Below are positions 1-6,983 of a DNA stretch of 7,757 nt, piece after piece. Source of the DNA: JBFKOL01 sp041628815 (GTDB taxonomy: Bacteria > Bacteroidota > Bacteroidia > Chitinophagales > Saprospiraceae); NCBI GenBank assembly GCA_041628815.1, contig JBFKOL010000196.1:1-7757 (forward strand), written 5' to 3'. Every line of letters starts with the position of its first letter. Within the stretch, counting starts at the first letter, position 1. The position numbers and the translations under genes are program-made. Under the pieces are notes generated by a model. That model had not been told where the DNA came from and made no database searches. It saw only the letters and a list, made by a program, of their open reading frames with translations.

Positions 1-118
1 ACCTCCCTATCTACGGGAATTAGATTTTTATCAAACCCCCTTATCCCAACCAGGTGTTTTGTCCTGTACTGGCACTATATAATGGAGTGTCAAGTCCAAA
101 TTTCAATATGTCTTTCAT
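1..118 (-). pseudogene. Possible 5' end of an aldehyde dehydrogenase (ALDH7-like) gene with an apparent frameshift, cut by the window edge
   Basis: An ATG at 118-116 overlaps the stop of the DUF1338 gene (TAATG arrangement), which suggests translational coupling. It encodes 25 residues, beginning MKDILKFGLD and ending STGQNTWLG, then stops at 43-41. A second frame is open from 74 to the window edge and reads GFDKNLIPVDRE near its end. Adding one base to the G run at 47-45 (minus strand) would join the two frames into WLGIRGFDKNLIPVD. A GL...STG..W...PVD pattern resembles the N-terminus of ALDH7-type dehydrogenases, whose members oxidise 2-aminoadipate semialdehyde in lysine breakdown. That would fit the 2-oxoadipate-type enzyme just upstream. 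The similarity is recalled by eye from a short, poorly conserved region. The break could be a real mutation, a sequencing error, or a chance open frame next to a true 25-codon ORF. The catalytic region lies outside the window. Confidence 0.38.
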
Positions 119-1023
119 TACTGTAACTTTTTGGTCTGTTCGTTATAGGTGCTTTCAAAAATTTTGTCTGCATTAGCAGATTCAAATCCGTCTCGTCTGT
201 GTTTGTCTCCTAAATATTCATCCTTATCAAAACCGGGTAATGGTAGGCGTTCGGCAAACTCTACATAACTGCCAGCTATTTTTGCCTTAGCCGCATCGGC
301 GAAATCGGCCTCTATCATTCTTGCAACGGTACTACTTTGTCTTAATAGACCATCTTTGCTCACCTTGACCTTACCCCCCGAAGTGTTCAAAATGATACCT
401 ATCGATTCCAAAAAATTGTTAAATTTCTCAACTGTATTGTAGGATGCTGGAAGTTTATGGACGCTGATCGTATAATGATTTAGATAATACCGATTGTAAA
501 TTACCCAGGCGGCATATTCGCTCTCCTCCAATAATTCCTTATAATCTTCCAGGGTGGGCAAGTCCCAAAGAGGGTTATAGAAAAATGCACCTACTGCCTC
601 TGGATTGCCAAGATTCAAACTATCTACCGGATCAGTGGTAATGTGTTTTGTGTACTTTGATATTATTCTCTGTGCGTTATCGGAAAGCTCGACAACCCTT
701 AGTTCGCTAATAAAAATACGTGGATACCTAGGTGCTGGTGGAGCATACCAAAAGGCATCCAGCTTTTTACCTTCAAAATAATAGTAGTCCCTTTTTTCAT
801 AGCCGTAGTGCATGAAGATCTTTTCAAAAGATTCGATCCCAAGGTTTGAAACTCCTAAGGTCCTGAATGCGATATGGTCGTTTATGATATCGCTTTGATG
901 CTGTATAACATCATGTTGAATCATGGCTTTTGTTATTATCCCAACATCCGGAACACGTTCCATATATGGTATGAATAAAGCATCTAGAATATTGTCCAGG
1001 CCTGTACTATTATTTGTTTCCAT
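118..1023 (-). CDS. DUF1338 family protein, putative 2-oxoadipate dioxygenase/decarboxylase (HglS-like)
   Basis: This 301-residue soluble protein matches the DUF1338 family. Characterised members (HglS of Pseudomonas putida, YdcJ) are non-haem Fe(II) enzymes that convert 2-oxoadipate and O2 to 2-hydroxyglutarate and CO2 in lysine catabolism. Visible family signatures are NDHIAFRT (residues 48-55), PRIFISEL (101-108), NHYTISVH (182-189) and YVEFAERLPL (253-262). From these I assign the metal ligands as His50, His183 and Glu255. Arg54 sits four residues after the first histidine, as does the substrate-binding arginine of HglS. No signal peptide or membrane segment is seen. The protein is much shorter than HglS (about 460 residues), so it belongs to a compact subgroup whose substrate may differ. 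The start ATG at 1023 is the natural one: it lies about 28 bases below a good promoter candidate. A LysR gene is divergent; an aldehyde dehydrogenase-like start overlaps the stop. Family assignment is firm, the exact substrate is inferred. Confidence 0.85.
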   Translation of the reverse strand: METNNSTGLDNILDALFIPYMERVPDVGIITKAMIQHDVIQHQSDIINDHIAFRTLGVSNLGIESFEKIFMHYGYEKRDYYYFEGKKLDAFWYAPPAPRYPRIFISELRVVELSDNAQRIISKYTKHITTDPVDSLNLGNPEAVGAFFYNPLWDLPTLEDYKELLEESEYAAWVIYNRYYLNHYTISVHKLPASYNTVEKFNNFLESIGIILNTSGGKVKVSKDGLLRQSSTVARMIEADFADAAKAKIAGSYVEFAERLPLPGFDKDEYLGDKHRRDGFESANADKIFESTYNEQTKKLQ

Positions 1024-1050
1024 GAATTATATTCTTTGTTCATCAAGAAG

Positions 1051-1081
1051 TAAAATTAATTGTACTTTTAATTAGATACAA
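1051..1081 (-). promoter_or_regulatory. Candidate Bacteroidota-type promoter for the DUF1338 gene
   Basis: Reading the minus strand, TTG (1081-1079) is followed after exactly 20 bases by TAATTTTA (1058-1051). This matches the Bacteroidota consensus of TTG, 19-21 bases, TAnnTTTG at all but the last base. The inferred transcription start would leave an untranslated leader of roughly 20 bases before the ATG at 1023. The region is AT-rich, so chance matches are possible, but both elements, their spacing and their distance from the start codon all fit. Confidence 0.5.
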
Positions 1082-1083
1082 TT
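1058..1083. promoter_or_regulatory. Inverted repeat, candidate LysR operator
   Basis: AATTGTA (1058-1064) and TACAATT (1077-1083) form a perfect 7-base inverted repeat separated by 12 bases, in the middle of the 75-base gap between the divergent LysR and DUF1338 genes. One arm covers the TTG element and the other abuts the TAATTTTA element of the candidate DUF1338 promoter. A protein bound here could both control that promoter and autoregulate the LysR gene. The spacing is not the classical T-N11-A box and the DNA is AT-rich, so this is a position-supported guess. Confidence 0.4.
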
Positions 1084-1098
1084 CTTATTAATTATCAA

Positions 1099-1986
1099 AT
1101 GATAAGTATATCAAATCAAATTGAACTACGTCAATTGAGATATTTTCTTGTTTTGGCAGAGACATTGCATTATCGAAGAGCAGCGGAAAAGCTTCATCTT
1201 TCGCAATCCGCATTAAGCCAACAGATAAAACAATTGGAATCGTTCGTGGGTACTCCATTGTTCGACCGCACCAACCGAAAAGTATCCCTCAACAGAGCGG
1301 GTCAACTTTTTTTAAAAGAGGCACTATCGATCACAGGACAATTGAAGAAGTCGTTGGAACGTTGGCAATCGGAATACCACGGTATTCAGGGTGAAATAAA
1401 GATTGGTTTTGTAGGCTCGGCCATGCAACAGTATCTTCCGCCTAGCTTAAAACGATTTGGGGTAAATCATCCCAATATAAAACTTCACCTTGAGGAGCTG
1501 ACCAATGAAGAACAGTTAAGGGCCTTGGAACTTGAGCATATAGATATCGGCTTTATGCGTTCCAATCAAATTACTCAGGATATGAACATCAAATCCGTAT
1601 TCGAAGAGAATTTTTCACTTGTATTGCCGAAGCAACACCCGATAACTGCATCTAATTTTAATAATATTGGTCAACTGTCCCACGAATCCTTTATTCTTTT
1701 CCCTAATGAAAAAAGCCCGATGTACTATCAACAGATTCTAAATATCTGCTCATCATACGGATTCAGCCCGAAGATTTCGCACAGATCCATACATGGCCCG
1801 ACGATATTCAAGTTGGTGGAAAACGGTATGGGAATTTCAATTGTGCCAAATTCCTTACGTGACGAAAAAAATTATGAAATCCGTTTTATAGAACTGAACA
1901 AAATTTCCCAAAAGACCGAGCTATATGCGGTTTGGAAAACGGGTAATGATAATCCGGCCCTGCCCAATTTCCTAGAAATACTATAA
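1099..1986 (+). CDS. LysR-type transcriptional regulator
   Basis: This 295-residue protein has the usual length and layout of LysR regulators. An N-terminal winged helix-turn-helix covers about residues 8-67, with the typical stretch AAEKLHLSQSALSQQIKQLE (28-47) followed by GTPLFDRTNRKVSLNRAG (51-68). A linker helix reaches to about 90, then comes a periplasmic-binding-protein-like effector domain starting at GEIKIGFVGSA (98-108), including the hinge-like stretch VENGMGISIVP (240-250). The first residues resemble the CatR/BenM-type subgroup, which often controls catabolic genes, but the inducer cannot be read from the sequence. The ATG at 1099 places ELRQLRYF near the N-terminus, as is normal; no clear Shine-Dalgarno sequence precedes it, which is common in Bacteroidota. 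The gene is divergent from the DUF1338 gene and converges on the large VCBS lipoprotein gene with a 14-base gap. The DUF1338 operon is its most likely target (inference from layout). Confidence 0.95.
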   Translation: MISISNQIELRQLRYFLVLAETLHYRRAAEKLHLSQSALSQQIKQLESFVGTPLFDRTNRKVSLNRAGQLFLKEALSITGQLKKSLERWQSEYHGIQGEIKIGFVGSAMQQYLPPSLKRFGVNHPNIKLHLEELTNEEQLRALELEHIDIGFMRSNQITQDMNIKSVFEENFSLVLPKQHPITASNFNNIGQLSHESFILFPNEKSPMYYQQILNICSSYGFSPKISHRSIHGPTIFKLVENGMGISIVPNSLRDEKNYEIRFIELNKISQKTELYAVWKTGNDNPALPNFLEIL

Positions 1987-2000
1987 GATGGCTTAGAAGG

Positions 2001-5000
2001 TTAGTCGGTAGGGGATATCAATTTTAGGGTACTGTTGTTCCTCGCGACCAAAATTGCCTTTTGACCTTTTCGATTTCCCAATTGAATGGGGCGCATTTTC
2101 TTTACATCACCATCAAGGAATACACCACTTTGCAAATAGCGGATGGTTGTGAATTTGGAATTGTCGTACACTTTTAACAACATACCGATGCTAGCATCGT
2201 TTCTAGGGGTTTCAACTTCAGACTGGTAGAGGTTACCAGCGACAAGAATCTCTTTGGCCCCGTCCTCATCAAAATCGTCAATGACAATATCATTTATAGA
2301 GGATAACTGAGCTTGATTCGGCAAAATATGAACGACAAATGTTTTTTGACCTAAATTCTCTAAATACACTGAAGAAAATGTATTGGCTTTCAAATGAAGG
2401 GCTTCCTCCAATTTTTCACGGCCGTAAACTTGAAGAAGATTAGCTGAGCCAAAACTATCATAACTCGGGAATTTCTTCTTTAAAAATGGCATTTGATTGG
2501 AGCTGCATTCCCTGCCACGTAGGGGAAACAAATTGCCTTGGTTGTAATATCCCAAAACAATATCATTGGTGCCATTATTGTCAAAATCAGTAGCATACAC
2601 CTCAAAAGGCTCCTCCTTAGAAGCCTTATATTTATAGTTAAGCCCCAAATTGCCAACTACATAGTCCATGTCGCCATCCCTATCTAAATCCGCCTCAGCA
2701 ATACTGTTCCACCAACCATTGGTATCCCGTAAAACAGAATCATCTTTAATTAACCTTCCATTTGAGTTTTTGTAGAATAGGATCGGCGTCCACTCCCCCA
2801 CCACAATTAGATCTGTTTGACCGTCTGCGTCGAAATCGGTCCAAAGGGCATCAGTTACCATTCCGGCTTCTTGCAGTTCAGGAGCATTTAATTCAGTAAT
2901 ATCCCTGAATTTTCCATTGCTATTTTCCAGTAATCTACTGGGTTGCGAATAAGGATATTTTTGCGGAAATACCCTGCTGCCAACAAAAAGATCAAGATCT
3001 CCATCACTATCAAAATCAAACGACTTTACACAGCTCCCACTGGCATGAATATTTGGTAATTTGTTGATGCTCCTCGTAAAACTACCCTCGAAATTTATAT
3101 AAAGCCTATCCTGGTACATTCTATGATTAGCGGGCCATTCTGTACCTCCGCTTACCACGTAGAGGTCGAGGTCTCCATCATTGTCCGCATCAAAAAATAC
3201 GCCATCCACATCCTCAAAGCCTTTATCCTTCTCCCAAGTGTTAATGCTTGAAGGTGTAAAGGTGCTGTCTTGATTCTGTAAATAGAGCGCTGCTGGAAAG
3301 CCTTTGGCCCCACCAACAAAGAAATCTTCCAAGCCATCGTTGTTGGTATCACCTACAGCCAAGGCAGGGCCCATTTCAGACATCTTATGTGGTAATAAGC
3401 TTTCAATTTCAAAGTCATCATGCTCGTTTTCATGATGCATGTGATCGATACCTAAAGACATAGTATGATCTTTAAATATTTTAGTATTCGGCTTGTCATC
3501 CATGACCATGGGTGCAACGGCATATTTGTAGTCAACGACTAATCGTTGTCTGGCGGAAATGTTTTCCAGGACCTGCATTTTGCCATCCTGCCAGGTAATT
3601 GCAATTTTCTCAATGTCTTCTGAAGCTGATAATCCTGCGTGTAATATAGGCTCCACCGCAGACTGAAAGCCACGTGTGGGATAGTTCTCCAGTGTTTGGA
3701 TACCATTTTCAGTTGTAAGTTCAACTCGTGAACCCACACCAAAAGGATTACCGGGATTTCCCACAAATGAAAATTGAATATAACTTCCCGAAGTGTTATT
3801 TTTCAATACGGATGCTTCTTCATCAACATTATTGACCACCAAATCCAAATCACCATCCAGATCCAAATCCGCATATGCGGCCCCGTTGGAAAATGTCGGA
3901 TGTTTTATTCCCCAGTCCTCCGAGACCTTTGCGAACGTCAAATCACCATTGTTCTTGTAGAAATAGTTCAGGGTTTTTCGCTGGGGTGTTTTAAGTACAA
4001 GTTCCTCAACAACTGTAGACATTTTTTCACCATTTCTTTTGGCCTCTTCCAAACGTTCTAATTTGTACTTTCTAAAATCGTTATTCCTAAAATCGCGTTT
4101 TAGGCCATTGGTCACAAACAGGTCCTTCAGGCCATCATTGTCAAAATCTGCGAACAGTGGGCCCCAGCTCCAATCGGTGTTGGAAACCCCTGCTAATTGC
4201 GCCACATCACTAAAATGGCTATTGCCGTTGTTCATTTGCAGGGCATTGTACATATATTGATAATGAAAGCCATTTTTTACCGCATGGTTAAACGCCTTGG
4301 GGTTCATACCGCTCATACTGGTCTTGATGCCGTAATTGTCTTCGGCAACCATATCCAATGTCATAACGTCCAAGAGGCCATCGTTGTTGAAATCGGCAAT
4401 ATCGGTACCCATTGAAAAATTCGAGGTATGCCCCAGCGAAAATTTCATGCTTTCGGTAAAAGTACCATCGCCATTGTTATAGTATAGATAATCTTGTTCT
4501 ATATAGTCGTTGGCCACATAAATGTCAGGCCACCCATCTTGGTTAAGATCACCAATGGATACCCCAAGACCAAATCCCAAGGAGTTTCCAATTATTCCGG
4601 CTTCATTCGAAACGTCGATGAATTTTCCCCTGTTATTACGGTAAAGTCGGTCGCCCGAAAACTGATTCTTTTCTGTTTTAAATTTTTCGGGATTTTGAGT
4701 ACTTATCGGCGTTACGTTATGGTTCAAAAGAAACATGTCAAGATCTCCATCCCTATCATAATCAAAGAAAGATGCTTGGGTACTATAGCCTGCGAAATCG
4801 AGGCCAAACTCAGCTGCTTTTTCAGAGAATGTGCCATCTTGGTTGTTGATATACAACAGATTTTTACGGTCTTTTTCTTTTCCTTTTCCCGATTTGCATA
4901 CATAGATATCGAGCCAGCCATCTGCGTTGACATCCGCCATGGTAACCCCTGTTGTCCATCCAAATGTACCTTCGACACTTGCTTTTTTGGTGATGTTCTC

Positions 5001-5336
5001 AAAATGAAAATCACCCTTGTTCCTATACAATGCATTGGACTCTAGATTGGCGGTAAAATAAATGTCAGGCAGCCCGTCATTATCGATGTCACCTATGGCC
5101 ACGCCACCACCGTTGTAGAAATATTCATAAACCATGCTGTTCATGACGCTATTCTCTGGAATTACGTTGGAAAAGGTGATGCCTGTTTTTTTTGAGGGAA
5201 CATATGCAAACAATGCTTCTTCACCAATTGTATCCTTATTGGTTCTTGCATTGGAGCTGTTTTTACATCCTGATATAATAACCGCAGCCAATAGCGCAAA
5301 GCATAACTTTTCAAAAGCGTTGTATTTCTTTGTCAT
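2001..5336 (-). CDS. Large VCBS/FG-GAP repeat lipoprotein with central UnbV/ASPIC domain (CRTAC1-like)
   Basis: This 1111-residue protein starts with a lipoprotein signal peptide: basic N-terminus, hydrophobic stretch at 11-22, and lipobox ISGC with Cys24 as the lipidated residue. Two beta-propeller-like halves follow. The first (about 70-500) has seven calcium-binding-type DxDxDG motifs beginning at 83, 135, 192, 263, 315, 397 and 490. The second (about 655-1111) has seven more at 663, 716, 774, 834, 883, 917 and 1021; the last two are degenerate (DFDNNGTND, DFDEDGAKE). Between them lies a UnbV/ASPIC domain (about 518-603) with GNPFGVGSRVEL, YPTRGFQSA and ITWQDG. A His- and acid-rich linker (623-651) with HMHHENEHDDF joins this to the second half. 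Such proteins are common next to SusCD pairs in Bacteroidota; their function is unproven, with carbohydrate or protein binding at the surface the usual suggestion. It is probably the third gene of the operon, 93 bases after susD. No catalytic domain was recognised. The ATG at 5336 is supported by the signal peptide and a stop shortly upstream. Confidence 0.92.
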   Translation of the reverse strand: MTKKYNAFEKLCFALLAAVIISGCKNSSNARTNKDTIGEEALFAYVPSKKTGITFSNVIPENSVMNSMVYEYFYNGGGVAIGDIDNDGLPDIYFTANLESNALYRNKGDFHFENITKKASVEGTFGWTTGVTMADVNADGWLDIYVCKSGKGKEKDRKNLLYINNQDGTFSEKAAEFGLDFAGYSTQASFFDYDRDGDLDMFLLNHNVTPISTQNPEKFKTEKNQFSGDRLYRNNRGKFIDVSNEAGIIGNSLGFGLGVSIGDLNQDGWPDIYVANDYIEQDYLYYNNGDGTFTESMKFSLGHTSNFSMGTDIADFNNDGLLDVMTLDMVAEDNYGIKTSMSGMNPKAFNHAVKNGFHYQYMYNALQMNNGNSHFSDVAQLAGVSNTDWSWGPLFADFDNDGLKDLFVTNGLKRDFRNNDFRKYKLERLEEAKRNGEKMSTVVEELVLKTPQRKTLNYFYKNNGDLTFAKVSEDWGIKHPTFSNGAAYADLDLDGDLDLVVNNVDEEASVLKNNTSGSYIQFSFVGNPGNPFGVGSRVELTTENGIQTLENYPTRGFQSAVEPILHAGLSASEDIEKIAITWQDGKMQVLENISARQRLVVDYKYAVAPMVMDDKPNTKIFKDHTMSLGIDHMHHENEHDDFEIESLLPHKMSEMGPALAVGDTNNDGLEDFFVGGAKGFPAALYLQNQDSTFTPSSINTWEKDKGFEDVDGVFFDADNDGDLDLYVVSGGTEWPANHRMYQDRLYINFEGSFTRSINKLPNIHASGSCVKSFDFDSDGDLDLFVGSRVFPQKYPYSQPSRLLENSNGKFRDITELNAPELQEAGMVTDALWTDFDADGQTDLIVVGEWTPILFYKNSNGRLIKDDSVLRDTNGWWNSIAEADLDRDGDMDYVVGNLGLNYKYKASKEEPFEVYATDFDNNGTNDIVLGYYNQGNLFPLRGRECSSNQMPFLKKKFPSYDSFGSANLLQVYGREKLEEALHLKANTFSSVYLENLGQKTFVVHILPNQAQLSSINDIVIDDFDEDGAKEILVAGNLYQSEVETPRNDASIGMLLKVYDNSKFTTIRYLQSGVFLDGDVKKMRPIQLGNRKGQKAILVARNNSTLKLISPTD

Positions 5337-5352
5337 GGCGATAAAGAACGAA

Positions 5353-5381
5353 CACCTAAAGATAAATTAAACCTTTAGGTG
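5353..5381 (-). other. Hairpin between the SusD and VCBS lipoprotein genes
   Basis: CACCTAAAG (5353-5361) and CTTTAGGTG (5373-5381) form a perfect 9-bp stem with an 11-base AT-rich loop. It lies in the 93-base gap after the SusD gene and ends 17 bases before the start codon of the lipoprotein gene. On the transcribed (minus) strand the stem is followed by TTCGTTCTTTAT, a weak T-rich stretch rather than a proper T run. It could act as a partial terminator, an RNA processing or stability element that lowers expression of the third gene relative to SusCD, or a structure affecting ribosome access. The repeat is certain; the role is inferred. Confidence 0.5.
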
Positions 5382-5392
5382 CTCTAGAATTA

Positions 5393-5410
5393 AAACTAAC
5401 TCAAACTAAC
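5393..5410. repeat. Short tandem direct repeat AAACTAAC x2
   Basis: AAACTAAC occurs at 5393-5400 and again at 5403-5410, a 10-base period, in the gap just downstream of the SusD stop codon. It is only two copies of an 8-mer and has no recognised role; a replication slip is the simplest explanation. Confidence 0.4.
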
Positions 5411-5429
5411 TTCCATTTATTCGTTGTTG

Positions 5430-6950
5430 CTACCATCCTGGATTTTGCTGTAATTTGTCGTTCACATTTATTTCTTGTAGAGGTATGGGAAATACTATGT
5501 GCTTATCCTGAAAATTTTCTGCAAATGGCTTGTCGTGATTTTCCAAGGTGGTTTTGATTGATTCGGTTGCAGTGCTACCCCTTTGCCATCTATATAGATC
5601 AAACCATCGTATGCCCATTTCCATAGCAAGCTCCACTGGGCGTTCATGATGCCTGATCTGTTGTCTTAGTTCATCCTGGGACATGGCTCCCAATAATGTG
5701 GCATTTGCCCTTTCGCGAACTCTGTTAACCTGAGCAATTGCCTCGGTGGTTTTTCCATTTTCATTTAGCGCCTCCGCATACATCAAAAGAACATCTGCAA
5801 AGCGAATAATCGTAATATTGGTACCATTATAAAAACTCTCATCTACATTGAAGGAATACTTTTTAAAATAGTTTGGGTTGTCTAAACTTCCGGCAACATC
5901 GCTGTAAGAGATATTTTCCCCGGTACCAATGCTATACATCTCCGAATTTGGATCATCAAAGAAGATACTCCCATATACCCTTTCGCTAGGATTTCCATTC
6001 ATGTCTAAATCCGTCTTCATCTGATCGACCAACCACTGGGATGGATAAAAAAGTTCCCAGCCTCCAAAGGCATAAGGAGATACTTCAAAATTGAATACCT
6101 GCCGTTCGTCATTACCATTTGAACGGTCTCCGCTAAATTGGATTTCAAAGATGCTCTCACTTCCATTTTCACCGTTGCCATTGAAATTGTCTTCATAGTT
6201 ATCCAACAAATCGTAATCCATGGCGACAACCTCGGCAAACTTTGCCTCTGCTTGGGGCCATTTTTCCTGAAAAAGATACACTTTGCCCAAAAGTGCCCTA
6301 GCCGCGCCTTTAGTTGCCCGGCCTTTCCATTCTGCAGCATGTTCGAGCAACATATCGGCCTCTGCCTCCGTAAGGTCCGTTTCTATTTGCGCCCAGACTT
6401 CGGCCTGTGGGGCTTGTTCAGGGAACAATTTTTCAAGATCTACATCAAACTTAGTGACCAAGGGCACGTTTTCAAAACCGGTAACCAACCAGAAATAGTA
6501 GAACGCCCTGAGGAATTTGGCCTCGGCAACGATAATGTCTTTCGTTTCCTGTGAAAGGGCATCCATTTGTGGTACCTGCTCGATAATCTGGTTTGCCCGC
6601 CCGATACCAGCGTAACTTGCCCTCCATATATTAAAAGGGCCGCTTTCTTCGGTAGTATTGGTAAAGCTTGCGAGTGACCTGCTATAGGTTTCAGCAGTAT
6701 TGTTTATCATATCATCGGCCCGGTACGCCATTGCAGTATACATTTCTTCAAAGAATGTCCATTTGCTGCCGTCTGCACTGTGCATTGCTGCATAAGTTGC
6801 AGTTAGTGCCTGTAGTGCATGATCTTCACTCTGCCAGAAACTGGAATCGGTGAGTACTTCCTTGTTTTCTACATCTATAAAGTCATCACTGCACGAGATT
6901 AGCTGGCCCATGGCCATTGCAACAATTATGATATATTTAATTTCTTTCAT
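5430..6950 (-). CDS. SusD/RagB family outer-membrane nutrient-binding lipoprotein
   Basis: SusD proteins are surface lipoproteins that cap a SusC channel and bind the ligand, usually a glycan. This one has 506 residues, normal for the family. The signal peptide runs MKEIKYIIIV to the lipobox LISC, with Cys20 lipidated. The N-terminal SusD-like, TPR-containing part shows AEAKFLRAFYYFWLVTG (about 142-158) and LLGKVYLFQEKWPQAEAKF (220-238). The C-terminal SusD/RagB part shows RFADVLLMYAEALNENG (383-399), VNRVRERA (408-415), ERPVELAMEMGIRWFDLYRW (436-455) and the usual ending IVFPIPLQEI...LQQNPGW. I chose the ATG at 6950 because it places the signal peptide correctly; an upstream in-frame TTG at 6974 would add eight residues that only lengthen the leader. 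The stop is TAG at 5432-5430. It lies 33 bases after the SusC gene, so the two are almost certainly cotranscribed. The ligand cannot be named; the sequence shows no obvious clue. Confidence 0.95.
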   Translation of the reverse strand: MKEIKYIIIVAMAMGQLISCSDDFIDVENKEVLTDSSFWQSEDHALQALTATYAAMHSADGSKWTFFEEMYTAMAYRADDMINNTAETYSRSLASFTNTTEESGPFNIWRASYAGIGRANQIIEQVPQMDALSQETKDIIVAEAKFLRAFYYFWLVTGFENVPLVTKFDVDLEKLFPEQAPQAEVWAQIETDLTEAEADMLLEHAAEWKGRATKGAARALLGKVYLFQEKWPQAEAKFAEVVAMDYDLLDNYEDNFNGNGENGSESIFEIQFSGDRSNGNDERQVFNFEVSPYAFGGWELFYPSQWLVDQMKTDLDMNGNPSERVYGSIFFDDPNSEMYSIGTGENISYSDVAGSLDNPNYFKKYSFNVDESFYNGTNITIIRFADVLLMYAEALNENGKTTEAIAQVNRVRERANATLLGAMSQDELRQQIRHHERPVELAMEMGIRWFDLYRWQRGSTATESIKTTLENHDKPFAENFQDKHIVFPIPLQEINVNDKLQQNPGW

Positions 6951-6983
6951 GATCGAAGTAGTTTTAATGTTCAACTTTCTCTT

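Noticed and set aside
4494..5045. Plus-strand open frame of 183 codons, and other plus-strand frames inside the large lipoprotein and SusD genes
   Set aside because: They lie opposite strongly supported family-matching genes, show no recognisable domains, and arise from the repetitive codon pattern of the DxDxDG repeats on the other strand.
2001..5336. Long tandem DNA repeat or phase-variable tract from the many DxDxDG motifs
   Set aside because: The motifs are repeated at protein level only; the surrounding DNA differs between copies and is irregularly spaced, so no slippage-prone nucleotide repeat is seen.
5357..5364. TATCTTTA on the minus strand as a -7 element of a separate promoter for the large lipoprotein gene
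   Set aside because: It matches TAnnTTT, but there is no TTG 19-21 bases upstream, and the motif lies within the hairpin; operon transcription is the simpler reading.
6951..6974. Upstream TTG start for the SusD gene adding eight residues
   Set aside because: The ATG at 6950 gives a standard short lipoprotein signal peptide with Cys20; the extension adds nothing recognisable and would start only 9 bases after the SusC stop.
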